Part shown: piece after piece, positions 22,625 through 35,293 of the stretch | How positions within the stretch are numbered: the first letter of the stretch is position 1 | How the letters are laid out: the number at the start of each line of letters is the position of its first letter | NCBI GenBank assembly: GCA_023634235.1 | Contig: JAMKCF010000003.1 | Coordinates: 25,883,299 to 25,947,298, forward strand | Direction of reading: 5' to 3' | Length of the DNA: 64,000 bases | Source: Pisaster brevispinus | Lineage: Eukaryota; Echinodermata; Asteroidea; Forcipulatida; Asteriidae | Translations under genes and position numbers: made by a program | Notes under the pieces: generated by a model | Told to the model about the DNA's origin: nothing | Seen by the model: the letters and a program-made list of their open reading frames with translations, nothing else | Databases searched by the model: none

Positions 22625-24540
22625 TAGTGATAAGACATTTGGTATGCTATTTGGCTAGGTGCAGTTGTAGAACTTTGAATTTTTTAGATTTTTTTGGAAA
22701 ATATGGCGAACTAATGACTTTTTAATTAAAAACTGTTACTCAATAAGTGTGTTACAGGTAGGGTCATAGATTGGTTAATACTCCTAAAACTGAAGCCCAT
22801 AAAAACCGACTTTGTAAGAAGCACTGCAGCTGTTGATAGTACTAGCTACGTTGAAAAAGGATTCCTTCGAAATATTATCGTTCGGATAATTGTTCGCCAA
22901 AAAACATTTGAATCTGCGAAACGATTAATGCATGAATCGTTTATCAGATTCCTGAAAGTTGGTGTTCGTTTTCGCAAATACTGCAGCCAGAGATGCTATT
23001 GGTACCCACGGTCACTTCGCTAAACGTTGAAGGATTCGCGTTCTACGGTGAAAATGATAATTGCTGTTTTCTCAGCAAGTATACACTGTCCAATGTGTAT
23101 CGAGGATTGCTGCTTTGAAATCAGTAAAAGACTTATGAAAGCTGAGGACCTTATTTGACACCGTGTAAAGATTAAAAAAAAAAAACTAAAACAAATAAAC
23201 AAATGAAAACATCACATAGGCAAATGCACAAACATGTATTTCCTTTCTCAATACATTTGCGGGAATGAAACTGATTTATCACTTTTGAAAAACAAAAGTC
23301 CCCTAGAAGGGCAATTTGGGGCAATTGCAAAAATGTAGGTTCCTTTCAGTTTCTCCTCTCTATGCATTTTCGGGATTGATATTGATTTATTACCTGCGGT
23401 TCCTGAGTAACTTCCCAAAGTTTAATGACCCAATCAATTCAATGTAAACACACCTAACTGTTGAAAAGGATGAATCGTTTGCGACCTTTGTGGCAAAAAC
23501 TTGGAAATTGTTTGATGAAGCTTTCCCGTAATGTTATTGAGCACCCATTCAAGGACTCTATGATGTTTAGTCCTGATGGGTGTAATGCAGAGACATCACA
23601 ATCAAAGTGTGGTAGCTATTCCTGTGGAACTCCCCGAGTTGACCTAAATACTATACATACAATTTCAGCAATGTCTGTTTGTGCACTTCCTTGTTGATTG
23701 TTATTGTCAATTTTTACGCAGTAGAACTTATAAACCCGGATCTGGCACAAACCCAAACCAGTTCTCGTCTGTCAGAACCAGTCATTTACCCCAGCTCTTA
23801 CATACAGCTTGTGTAAAATTATATGTTAATAGCAAAACACTAAGAAACATATTGTGAACTAAAACCAAGTAATAGTTAAAACAGAAACAAAATACAATGC
23901 AGATAAGGACCACCAAGGAATACTGCAACATAAATGGAACACATGATAAAAACAGGGATTCAAATTGTTTACCAACCAGAGTGACCTAATGTAAACATGC
24001 AAAACATACATGTGTTCATACAACACACACATACAACTGTAATTAGTGTCGGATATCCAATTATGTAACCCTGAGTTCACTTTTTATAGAAGCGGGAACC
24101 GAAAACAGTAAACAAATACTAGTCTATATTTATAAAGTTCTTATACCTCAGGAGAAGAATCCTAGAGTATGAAAATACATTAACATGGTATGCTAATTTA
24201 TTTCCCCAAAAGATATGCAAACAAAGTATGCATGGGCGATTATGTGTGTGTGTAATACTAGACAGGGACTGTACAGGCAGACACACTCTAGAGTTTGGTG
24301 AGGCAGCATTTACCTTGCTTCGCACGTAATGCACAGCTCAGCTCATCCATTATACTAATGCATCAGGTGTAGGCCTACCACAACATCGTGGGATTAATGC
24401 CAGTTGGAAAACTGGTTCCCCGTTAAGAGCCAGCCTGGCCTTAATGATGTACGGAGCCTGTGTGGCACCAAATGTGGCACCAGTTTCAGGTCTGCGATTC
24501 CACAGTTGACAAGTGTAACACATCCTTTTGAATTGTCGTC

Positions 24541-27230
24541 CACGCCTTACCTACCTCTTGGGAAAACCAGACCCGTGGTGTGAGAATAAGAAATAAATAC
24601 AAATTAAACTCACCTAAAACAGAGAACCAACGTTTGTAATAAAGTAGAAGTTGTTTAAAGAGATAGAGTGCGTGGAGAATGATATGCAGACAAGCACTTA
24701 GAGAAAAAAAATGAGAGCTATGCGCGGAGGCACGTCCAGTCGATCGACGATGAGATATGGTGAAATGTTTGGGCTGACCAGGATTTTAGGTCAAGCTCGA
24801 CCATGCCTCGTTTAAGATCAACTGGATCCTCATTTGACAATTTGAATTTTTTTCATCCGTTTATTTATTCATCAGTTTATTGGTCCATTTGGAAACAGAG
24901 GGAGTGAAGGACATATAAATCTTCCCGACTTCACAGCTTGAGGAAGCTTCGGTGATGTAGTTATGGGTTAAGAAGCAAAGCTACAGTTTATCCCATCATA
25001 GCCATCAGGAAGGGATACACACCATTAAATAAAGTTATAAGTTAACAAAAGGTTTATCTCGACATCTTCCAAGAAGGTGGAAGATTAAAAGCATGCTGGA
25101 ATAGACAGTAGAACAGCTGACCATAACCTGTCTAGTAACCCCAGGTAAACAAAGGGTTGTCATGGCTAGAGAACAAGTACAGTGGGAACAATACACACAT
25201 ATATGTGTGCACTAGTAAATCACAAGAGTGGTTCTAGGATGCTCTGAAATATTTAGTTTTTACATTTTTCCCAATAGATGGAGTCCCCAAGAAATAGAAA
25301 AACAAAGTTTTATGAGTCCCTTATCTCACGCTAAACCAGGGTAAAATTGCCTTTTCCTCAAAACACTCCAAGCCCAAAATCTGAAAAAACCCGCTAGGTC
25401 AAACCATAGAGCCAGTGTCAAACAAACCGCGACGAAGGACTCGTGACGTCATCGGCGGCTAAAGCTAGTTTGGACTTGCCTATATGAATGTACATGTACA
25501 GGACTAAAGCAAACACACCGCTTAACTTCATCATGTTCAATCAATACGGCCCTAAATGTGACTCTTCATTGGACAACCCAGTTCATATTTACACCGATCT
25601 ACATGTTGCAAATAGAGCGTTGCTCTGTTTATGTAAATATTACTACTACGGCTAGGCATGAGGATCCAGTCTACATATGATCAAAGGCGTGTATAAACAA
25701 CGCGTCAGTCCAATCTTGTCCTTGCTCTCCTCATAATGTCCAATCTTTGACATCCAACGATCGACCCCCGAAAAACACAAAGTAACATCCCCAAAATATG
25801 GTATGCACAACAAGAAAATGTCAAAAAAGTATGCTAAATTCAAAAGCATACCAAATTAAACGTGCAGCAATATGTATGTACCATTATACACCATGGAGGT
25901 ATAATTATACTCTTCGGACGGAGAGCCCGAGAGGGCGGGAGAGGTTAAAACATGTTTTAAAGATAAAACAAGTACATCGATTTTTCCCCCAAATAGTATA
26001 ATGTTCCCTCATAAAATTTGGTTCCCCGATTTGTTATTTTATTTCTTCGAAGTGAAAGTGTCATTTCAAAATATAAGCCCATGAATTCGAGGGAGTACAC
26101 ATTTTTTTGATCGGACAAATGAATAATTCACAGATGTCATTTTGTTTCCTCGAAATTGTTTTAATTCCCAAAAATGTATTTGATCCCGCAAAATGACCTT
26201 TTGTTCACTCAAGATACTCTATCGTTCCTACAAGATACGCTTTCGTTCCCTCGAGACATGCATTAGTTCCCACACAATATGCTTTCGTTTATTCGATGCT
26301 TTCTTTCCCTTGAGATTATGTTTTGTTCCCTTGAAATACGCTTTCGTTCCCTCAAGGTACGCTTTCGTTCCCTGGAGATATGCTTTAATTCCTTCGAAAT
26401 ACACTTTCGTTCCCCCAAAACATGTTTACGTTCCCACAAGAAACGCTTTCTTTCCCTCGAGACATTCTTTAATTCCCCCGGAATATGATTTCGGGGGAAA
26501 TCGATGTCCAACAGCGGCCAGCCACCAACCCGGTCATTACCACGCAGTGAAGACCTGCTTCCCCCACTGTTATTCCCTAATTATGGTATAGAGTGAGGGC
26601 TCGCGAAGCAGTAACTGGGTGAGTGAAAGTTCATTATTCCATTTACAGCCAGCCACAGACAGGTCTGCATTGATCATGACGACACAGCCTCTTAAAATTG
26701 GGTTGAGGAGAGATCGCCAAAGGTTGTTATAATCCTATAAAACGATTCCATTTAAACAGGTAAACTTCAAATGATCAAATGTTCTTGTGTTCGTTGGGCA
26801 TTACTTTTACTGTGAAGTGAAGGGTTATATTGAACTCAATAAAAAAAAACTCATTTTGAAATACAAGTAGTCTAAAGAAATATACAAGACTGGGAATCTT
26901 CCGTCTAGAAAACATGTATCAACCCGACTCTATGTTAAATCATGAAATAATAAAATAGAACTATTATGTACAAAACGATTAGAGCTACTATCACGTAGAT
27001 ATACATATTTTTATATATTGTAATATAATTATTACAGTTTAGTTGGTTTTGGTGGCAATATTATGCGGTGTACGCTGTCAGGGTTAAAGAGCCATGGTCT
27101 CTAAAACATATAGTGAAAATTACCTACAGAAAATATATGTTTTCTCTTGCTCAAAGCTGAAATGGAAACGAGAGTTAACCCAAAAGTCGCAACCGCAAAC
27201 TTTTTGGTGTAAATATGCTAATCACAAAGT
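24541..27230. other. Upstream region of gene C
   Basis: No host gene is supported. 24490-25230 duplicates 7900-8541. 26000-26494 holds a degenerate 21-bp repeat. 26660-27230 is the distal part of the upstream block shared with gene D, gene E and the orphan copy at 61256-61740. I see nothing recognisable from 25240 to 26000. Confidence 0.6.
26139..26494. repeat. 21-bp degenerate minisatellite
   Basis: About 16 units approximate TTTCGTTCCCTCGAGATACGC; one unit near 26290 is shortened to 17 bp. Degenerate units may extend left to about 26000. The period equals seven codons, so stop codons are avoided in register and open frames appear in two plus frames and one minus frame. These are by-products rather than genes. 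Confidence 0.88.
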
Positions 27231-27570
27231 TGGATCAGACACTGGAACACTGACAGCGCACTTGGGTTTCTTACTTATATTCCAGCCTAATGATTATAAT
27301 TTCAGCTATACCGCAATGCACCATAACGTATATTTTTATGTACATTGTACTTCCTCATACTTGCTGGGAAAACGTATCCATATATGGTTAGATAGAAAAG
27401 ACCCAAGAAAAACAATTTTGTCGTGAGCTTGGCTCTGGTCCAGTGCTCAAAAAAATTGAGGAAACAAAAATTAGTTATGTGCAAGGAGGAATGGAAAGTT
27501 GAGGATGAATGATTATTGAGCCAAACATTGTTGTTCATTATTGTCCGCGAAGTTCAACCATAAGCCGTCT

Positions 27571-27580
27571 TGTATAAAAG
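27571..27580 (+). promoter_or_regulatory. TATA box candidate of gene C
   Basis: TGTATAAAAG lies about 40-48 nt upstream of the ATG. The aligned sites read TGTCTGAAAG in D and TGTCTAAAAG in E, so a clear TATA exists only in C. The wider upstream block (from about 27230) is conserved among C, D and E. Confidence 0.5.
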
Positions 27581-27618
27581 TACGAGATTACCTTCCTAGT
27601 TTTCAGTTTGCCTTGAAA

Positions 27619-29693
27619 ATGGACCCATCATGTATAAAAATGACCGTGTTGGTCTTCATAGCCGCGTTTGCTATGAGAGCAAGATCCCAAACTGAGCATA
27701 GCATTGGCTCATATACAACAAGCGAGACTGAACGATGTGTGTGCCAGCCACACGTCACCATCAACCCGCCCGTTTGCGGACGCTCCGTTCCCGTGAACTC
27801 CGGTACCGGCTGCAACTGTACGACCGTCCAGGAATCGGTTTCCTCTGAGCTACGGGACATGAAGCGACAGTTAGAAACACTGCATTCAGCAGTTAATTCC
27901 ATAGTTAGATTGCTAAAAGGTATAGTAACATAATTTACCAAGAGAAAACTGTCTTATTCTTTTGTCTTTCTTTTTTTGAAACTTCATACTTGAAACTTAG
28001 CACTTCGGCTTTTAGAACCCGTGCCACTACTTTTTGCACGCAGACGTGCTTATGACGATCAAATTTCAACTTGGATGATGCCATTGAACTTTTTTTCTGT
28101 TGACAGAACACTTGGGGGAAAATGTGTACGCCGCCAAAATTTCAGTCACAAATCTATTTAAAAAAAAAACTTTTAAAAATTGCCGTGTTCCCTGAAGTCG
28201 TGCAACATACAAAACAATGACGGAAGCCCCTGAGGTTATTGTGGCTTTATCAATGTAAATGTAATCGGTAGAAAATACTAGTTATGGTCAATTCTGAGGT
28301 TGCAGAATCACATCCTGCAGTTAGGGAAAATGATAGGTGTAGTTCTGATGATGAACTCTGGAGTAATTCATATGCAATATTCTGTTGAAATTCTCTTGGA
28401 TAGGATTGGGAGGAAATAAATAAAACGAATTTATTTTAAGTATAATTACATCTACGGGAATGAAAAGCTATGTTTTGTTCTGTATACAGCTGCCCATTTT
28501 AAGGATTGTTCTGAGATTCTTGCGAGGGGTGCATCGATCAGTGGTGTGTACACGGTTCAACCTCTAGACTCCGGTGAGGCTTTCCAGGTGTATTGTGATA
28601 TGGAGACATACGGTGGTGGATGGACGGTAAGATAACACGCTAGTGTATGAATGAGAGAACTCATCTCTAAGAGAGAATGTTTATAAGACCAGGGTATTTA
28701 AACAAAAAACACGTTTCTTTGACAGGTTTTCCAGCGGCGCCAGGACGGCAGTGTGGATTTCTACTTGGACTTTGCCAACTACAGCCGGGGCTTTGGGAAT
28801 CTAGAGGGAGAGTTTTGGCTCGGAAATGACAACTTGCACCGTCTGACCGCTCAGGGCGACTACGAACTCCGCATAGATTTATCGGACTTTGAGGACGAGT
28901 CCAGGTATGCCGTCTATGACTCGTTCAGCATCGCCGATGTGAGTGACAACTACAGGCTGACTTTGGGAAGTTACTCAGGAAACGCAAGTAATAAATCAAT
29001 ATTAATCTAAAAAATGTATTGAGACAAGGAACTTATGTTGCCTTTCTGATTGGTCTTTGTTTTTTAAAATCTTTCCACGGAGTTCCACAGAGAAAATTAA
29101 TTCAAAGCGGTGACGATGGTTCTGATTTCCTCGATGGTACACATTGTGTTTAAATGACGCTTACTCTAGTTTTGGAATACTACTTTTTGTCTATTTTTAA
29201 CTTAATCTATCAAACAAGTAAAGCTTTAATATAATTGTCTTCACAAGTATTAATAACTTCTCTGAGAAAAAAAACCTTGTGTATATTTTAAACCCCAAAA
29301 TCAACATTAAACATGTACTTTTTTTTCTAAAACTGTGAATTAAAAAAAAATAAAAAATAAAGAAATAGTAATACAAATAAATAAAACAACTTTTTTTATC
29401 ACGCGTACTTTAAAACTAAAGGATCGTTCTTTGTTGCAGGCGACTCGCTGAGCTACCACAATAACCGTCAGTTCTCTACTAAAGACCAAGACAACGATGC
29501 ATCGGTCGGGAGCTGTGCCCAGACATACCACGGCGCCTGGTGGTACAGAAGCTGCCTACATTCTAATCTTAACGGGGCGTATCTCAATGGGACCACGAGT
29601 GAACCTTATCGGGGAGTCGTTTGGGGTCGCTGGAAGGGGCAGTATTACTCCCTCAAAACCTTAGAGATGAAAATACGACCCACTCCACAATAA
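27619..29693 (+). CDS. FReD gene C: secreted fibrinogen-related protein, short stalk
   Basis: Exons are 27619-27919, 28490-28626, 28726-28987 and 29440-29693, with GT-AG borders and an intact frame of 317 aa. Residues 1-24 form a signal peptide ([20 protein letters not shown], then ARSQ). A five-Cys segment follows (Cys40, 42, 53, 65, 67) with an NCT glycosylation sequon at 66-68, probably for inter-chain disulfides. Residues 71-100 are a short coiled coil. The FReD starts at DC106-107 and includes both Cys pairs, GGGWT, a calcium-site motif with DQDND in place of DRDND, and GAWWY. Exon 3 ends in A rather than G, giving Ser instead of Gly at the junction. Intron 3 holds an inverted ~187-bp segment (29155-29341). 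The role as a soluble pattern-recognition lectin is family inference. Confidence 0.9.
29155..29341 (-). other. In-place inversion within intron 3 of gene C
   Basis: Outside this segment intron 3 aligns collinearly with those of A, B, D and E. Inside it, the sequence matches the reverse complement of the same interval in A (from about 8995 after GTTTAAATTCACAG to the AATAAGCGTC stretch near 9190). The inversion is roughly 187 bp and leaves the splice sites intact. Confidence 0.85.
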
Positions 29694-30313
29694 TAACACC
29701 ATACCACTCACTGTGTTGCCGCTCACTGATTAAACTCAAACCAATACCAATCCTCAAGAAGAATAGTTTCCGTTTGAAATTATTCAGAAGGCGGGAAATA
29801 AGCCTTTAACCCAACATATATTATTGTGATCGCCGTTATCGCGAAAAAAATGCATACACAATCCGTGACAACGGCAGACGGTATTTGTTTGCACTCAAAA
29901 AATAGAAAGGACAACTAAACAAAAATATTATATTTACGGTAAAAACTAGACCTAGGCCTTTTCTTTAAAAAATGTAAGTATACTTTTATTTATTTATTTA
30001 ATTATTTTTTGATTGGTTTTGTTGTTTAAAATCTATTTATTGTTTACGTTAAACAATTTGTTGGGATTCTTTTTACATTTATTTTAAAAAGGGGTGTTAT
30101 TATTTTCTGTAGTAAATCGTAAAATGTCCCAATAATGGCTGATCAGCCAAAAAGTTGAAAGAAAATCTAAATTTTAGTTGTTTAAAATATGTTTGATTAA
30201 AATTTAAGAGGCTGAGAGACCTAAGTATTTCTTGAGTTATACTGAAGCATTAGCATTCGTTGCTACCTTGGAAGTTTACTTAGTGTGGGGCGTCCACACG
30301 ACCCTAATGGATG
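29694..30313. other. 3' flank of gene C and start of spacer
   Basis: The conserved 3' flank carries ATTAAA at 29729-29734, 36 nt after the stop as in A, B and D. Spacer homologous to the proximal R2 blocks continues up to the solo LTR. No gene is seen. Confidence 0.65.
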
Positions 30314-31216
30314 TGTGACAGGTGTAGAGAGCCCTAGTGTTGATGTTAGAGTTAATTCCCCTTTCACTGTTTTTATTTCCATTTAAGCTCTTCTAGCACC
30401 CCTTTGGTTAATTTCTTAGGAATCCTTTCTTGTATAAACAATGAACCCTCTTGCATATTCATTGGTAGTGTGGTTAGTCAGCCCTGTAGTTTACTTCAGA
30501 TAGCAGCCTGGCAGCGCAAGGGAAACACTCCATTTGTATGTGTCGTCATGCTCTAAGTTTTGCCTGCGTCAAGTTGATACTGCTATGGACTCGGTAAGCT
30601 TTCACTTTGTTTCATTCTGACGTTGTTTAATTAGTTAAATATTTTGACAATTATTATTCCTGCATTTCTTTGGAACTTAGTTTCTAAATTTGTATTTTTA
30701 AGATCTGACTTTCAGTAACTTTTCGTATAACCTTTTTCTTTAAATCCGTTGTGTTTCTTTATACATTGGATAGGAGAACTGTATTTTAATCGGTTGTATT
30801 TCTTGTTTTTTTAGTTACACAGGTTTTAAAGCCATTTTTATTTTAATCTGTAACTTTCTTTGGCACTGTGTTTTGAATTGTTTTTAAAACTTTTAAATAG
30901 TTTTTTGTATCGCTGAGTTTAGGGTTCACTGGGTTTAGTTTGCTGAAGTTAAGGTTTCAAAAAGATCAGTTTTAAGGTCCAGAGGTGTTTTTATTGTTTT
31001 GTTACTAATTTGTATTACTGTATTTCAATCACTGGTTTTGCATTTGGTCTTTGACTTGTAATCAATAAATTAGTTTTGTATTTTTATTGAAGAGTCTCTG
31101 TCCCACTTCTTGCATTACCTCGCATCTTGACCTTATCCTTTAGATTAAGTGAGTTTCCCCAAGCAAGCAGTTACTTTTATTTGGTTTATTCAAGCGGTCA
31201 ATTTTTACAGGTTACA
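30314..31216 (+). mobile_element. Solo LTR, 903 bp
   Basis: It begins TGTGACAGG and ends TTACA (TG...CA) and is bounded by a GATG direct repeat (30310-30313, 31217-31220). It has a TATA-like GTATAAACAATG near 30433 and AATAAA at 31064-31069. No internal retroviral coding sequence lies beside it. Paralogous positions in the B, D and E blocks (about 17590, 40715, 57560) are empty. Its 3' end is repeated at 1-263. Confidence 0.82.
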
Positions 31217-32006
31217 GATGCACCACACTAAATATAAGGCCAACCATCTTGCGCCAAACTGATTATCATAATTTGTAGGCCCTCAAAATCGGTTGAATAC
31301 GCTTTTGGGGTCATGCAAATATTAGATTGTGTAATTATAATATCCAGTCACAATCCGGGGCTCTGTGCTTCAACTTTTGAGGATATTTGATAGATGTAGG
31401 CTTTAAAGTTGGTCCTATTTGGCTTTGGAAGGGGAGGAATGCTTCTGAAAACTGCCAAATTCCAAACGGCTGACCTGGCAAAACTTTTAAAAAAATCTGA
31501 AGTTTAGTTGTCTGGAGACTTTAAATATTTGTTGAATATTTTTGAATATTTATCGTTAATTAATACCTCGGAGAGTTTAGGCACTCTGATTGGTCGAAGA
31601 CTGGTCACATGGGAATGCATTAACAAGTGATTTATAAAAACCCGGCTCTGTGAACAGGCGAATAATTGGCCCCTAAACGAGCATATTGTTGTGCACAATG
31701 TGCTTGTTGTGCGGAGAATTAGAACTCTCAAATCAACTGTTTTCTTTTTGCATATAGACCTTATCTTTGATCTCTGTTATATTTATAGAGGTCAATGAAA
31801 CTTATGCCATAACGTCATCCGGCCGCCATCTCAGAGGTAAAACGGGGACAAAAAAATCAAAACGCACAGATCTCTGTACGCGCGGCGTACAGGATTGGCC
31901 AATGAACAGACTCCTGTTGACCTCTTAATTAGTATGTGTGAGAGATTAGGTGCCATGCAAAAGTTGAACTGCCTAATTAATGAGTGGCCCTTGAACCAAC
32001 CTCGTT

Positions 32007-32072
32007 CCCAGGGGTGATCGATCTCGCCGCGCAATTTTTCCCCAGCATGCCTTGCTCGATCATAACCCCTGG
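32007..32072. mobile_element. Palindromic mini-element (best copy)
   Basis: The ends CCCAGGGGTGATCGAT and TCGATCATAACCCCTGG are near reverse complements around a ~35-nt core. Related copies are at 18977, 42556 and 59672. It is a MITE-like foldback of only about 65 bp. Confidence 0.65.
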
Positions 32073-34493
32073 AATTGGTTCACTAAAATGTGCTAGAATC
32101 TAGCAAATTTTAATTAGGCCTGTGGTCGATCCACTCTACGAGCAAACGGAAGCGAAAACACGTGTAAAGCAATGGGAGAGCGAAATTCGACCGTGAATTT
32201 GACGAACCTACCCCATTGGAGACCGTCGAGACAACGGCCCAGCCCTCCGCTGAAGGTCAGGTGGTTTCATCTAAAGATATTTTTCCAGACAAGACGTCCC
32301 AGGGACAACAAGTTTAATATAAAAACATGCTTGCCAAAAAATTAGATCAGACGGAGGTAATTTAGAACAGAACAGTAGTACTTTTAATTATTTTTTGTCA
32401 GACAAAACATATAAATTAAAAAAAGGTAATATTTATAAGTTTAAAATTGTTTTGTTCGAATAGCTGCGGTACGATGGGGGAAAAACAACGTTAAAAATGT
32501 TGAAATAAATGCAATGTCGCCCTCTGTTGATGTTGAAGGTTGTTTATTTTCTGCAAATTATGAGTGCGCTATTTCATAGAGCTGCTTCAAGCAAAAATAC
32601 TACTAACGAATGTTCTGCCAAGAAAGACAAAGCAGGACATCAGTTACAAATTGCATATGTGAAATGGTATTTTGACTGGTGACCGGTAAGCAAGAGCTAC
32701 ATGTTGTGCTCAATTACACTACTCTGTGATATTGGACCATGTAGAATTAGGTTGCCTACAAAAACAAATAAAAATATAATTTCATTTCATTTCGTGTAGT
32801 CAGTCATGCTTGTAAATATTATTCTAGACGCTCTTATTTTCATGTTGAAATTTTTTGTAGGAGATAGTTAGAGTATTTTGCTTCTTGGGGACTCAAACAA
32901 TATCTAACTACGAATAATATTCTCGGCCGGTTGATATATGATGATATTGTTAAGAGTTAAACAAATTAATTGATTTGCAAGTATCTTGCTGAAACACGAA
33001 ACGAATGAGAACTGAGGACTGACGTAATCAAAACGTTTCTGAATTCAGCACCCGTGTCAGAATACATTTATTGGGTCCTCGTTTGGTTGAGCTTGCATTA
33101 CCAATAAAAGTTTAACTTCAGTTGTAAAAAATGTCTTTTTATTTTGTTATTTATTTGAATGTTTCAATTGGTAAACAGGAAGGGGTGATTTCATACTAGT
33201 TCCGAGCGTTTGGTGAAGTGTTTCCCCTAAAGCCTCGCTCACAGCAATGTTCTTTTCACAATGTTTCGGTGATTTTAAAATCCTGAATTTGCTCGCAACA
33301 TGTTGTGGCGTTTTGTTAATGTTTTACTCTATTCTACTGATTTTAAGAACTTAGGTGATCAAGCTAAGAACTATTTTCTGGTAAAAAGTAACAGCAGGTG
33401 ACCCTTTTATAAATAGTGAAATCTTGACTCCTAAAGCGAGGTCTTATTTTGTCGCCAAACTCGGAGTATCCCTATAAAGGGACACTCTTTGGCTTTCAAT
33501 CTCTTACAAATTCTCTTTGGAATTTATTGCTCCTTATCCTGTCAAGAGTTATTCATGGACCAAAACACATACAATGTTATGTAATTGGTGAGTAGTGATT
33601 AAAACACTAAAACATTTGCCTGTTGAAATACAGCCATTTTGTTGAGTCACAAATTTGATTGTACAGAATAGCGGACCGTGGTTCTGTCATGAAATATCAC
33701 ACAAACACCACACCGCTTCAAGGAAGATTTATGTGAATCATGATATCCATCTTTAAACAAATCTTTCCAACCATGTACAATAAAAGAACAAACACCTTTA
33801 GTAGCACAAAGCGCCTTATCTGAAGGCAACAAGCCCCTTTACAATTTATGACGAGAAAGTTGTCTATTAGCAATTATTATTCTTAGTTCTTTGTATAATT
33901 GAGGGCGCTCTACAGGCTCATTATTTCGACCTGCCATACAGAGCCGTTTTCGTTTTGAACGTGATCTCATTATCGGGATAAAATTGGTGTGCGCAACATT
34001 GGTAAGGTTGAACATAATGTCACAGATTTGCACATAACTTGGTGCACCCTCCAAGTACAGTTAGTGCCATAACCGAACACCTACAGGGTTCGACCTAATA
34101 ATCATTGTCCCACCCACAGTGCCTAAAAAATCACCATCCTCGATTGTCTCATGAGGAAAGGTTGTTATCCAGCACACCCCTGCCTCGTGATGAACCATCT
34201 GGTGCTTCCCAAGTAACAATTAGCTCAACGAGACTTGAAGGAGAAGGAATAATGGATCTTGTTGTGTTGAAATCAGTTTACAAACGTCCTCGTTTCATTT
34301 TTTGAAAGGCTGTCGTATTGGCGATGTGACACTCATGTTCAAACAAGACGGCAACAGAGCCTTTATTTGCAGCAGGCACAAAGTGTTGTGCACACTTTGT
34401 GCCTGCTGCAACAGAAGGAAATAGAATCAAGGCAGGGGACGATTGTTATCAACTTTTGATGTTGTCTTCTGTGTTGCCAACCTGGGCCCAATT

Positions 34494-34675
34494 TCATAGA
34501 GCTGCGTAAGCAGCAAATGGTGCTTAACGAATTTGTGCTTGGCAAAATGAGCAGGATCCCAGTCACAAATGATACATGTGGAATTATATTTTGATTGGTA
34601 ACCTTATTCTGGTAAGCATGATTTTATTGTGTTTAGCTAATTTTTGTGCTTAGGCATCTCTATGAAATTGGGCCC
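34494..34675. mobile_element. MITE-like element, GGGCCC inverted ends (R1 copy 2)
   Basis: This is the duplicate of 3252-3444, with ends GGGCCCAATTTCATAGAG and CTATGAAATTGGGCCC. Confidence 0.7.
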
Positions 34676-35293
34676 TGATGTGATCCAACCAGCCCCTTCC
34701 CTCTCTACCCCTTTTAGTATCTCCTTCATTGTTCATCCCCTGCTTTGTCTGTGTGCTTTCTTCCTCTCTTCCTTGTCATTTTCTTCCACTACCTACTTAT
34801 GTTACACCAGTGTACATGTTTATGTATGTTGTCATGTAGCCTTGAGACAGATTCTGCTAGGGTCGAAACGTCAGGCCATTAACTATTTGTTTGCGATTCT
34901 ACCATTATGTCCTTTATATTATAAGGCAGTTTGCAAGGACTAATTATATATTCTCAACTTTGATTATGAAGTAAAGGGGCACATACATTGACAAACCTTT
35001 AGGATCAGCTGTTATTATTTAATTCGATTTTAAATTGTCACTACATGTAAACGGTATAAAAAGTGAAACTTCCGACTTGACCAACATATTTTGCCTGCAA
35101 GAAAATGCTATGGAATTCCCAAAGCCACTTTTGAAAAATCTTCGACACAAGGCGATAATGATACTTATTTTGCTCTTCAGAAACATACACATTTTCTTCA
35201 CCATATCTTCAGCGAAGACAGATATCCAACCAAACACAGACTTTGACGAGGACTGTGCCATGCATGGTAGCTCTAAAGCCACATGAGAGACAT

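Larger units (their letters stand above)
16200..24540 (+). repeat. Segmental duplication block R2, copy 1 (downstream of gene B)
   Basis: It is collinear with 39597-47960 downstream of gene D, and in part with 56236-59170 downstream of gene E. It contains ATTAAA at 16235-16240 (36 nt after the stop of gene B), TTTA-type microsatellite (16620-16780), two SINEs (18413-18573, 22212-22624), a small palindromic element (18977-19041), P-element-like remnants (19277-19347, 21465-21873), a 332-bp tandem duplication (20128-20763) and a 93-bp one (21033-21218). No host gene is seen. Confidence 0.85.

Noticed and set aside
26193..26591. 132-codon plus-strand frame with heptad-like repeats
   Set aside because: It is explained by the 21-bp minisatellite; two other frames are open as well.
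27603..27941. Minus-strand open frames over exon 1 of C (also over D and E)
   Set aside because: They lie antisense to a well-supported signal-peptide exon and merely follow its conservation.
34105..34305. 66-codon frame (HEERLLSSTPLPRDEPSGAS region)
   Set aside because: It is interrupted by a stop in the duplicate near 3000 and has no family I recognise.
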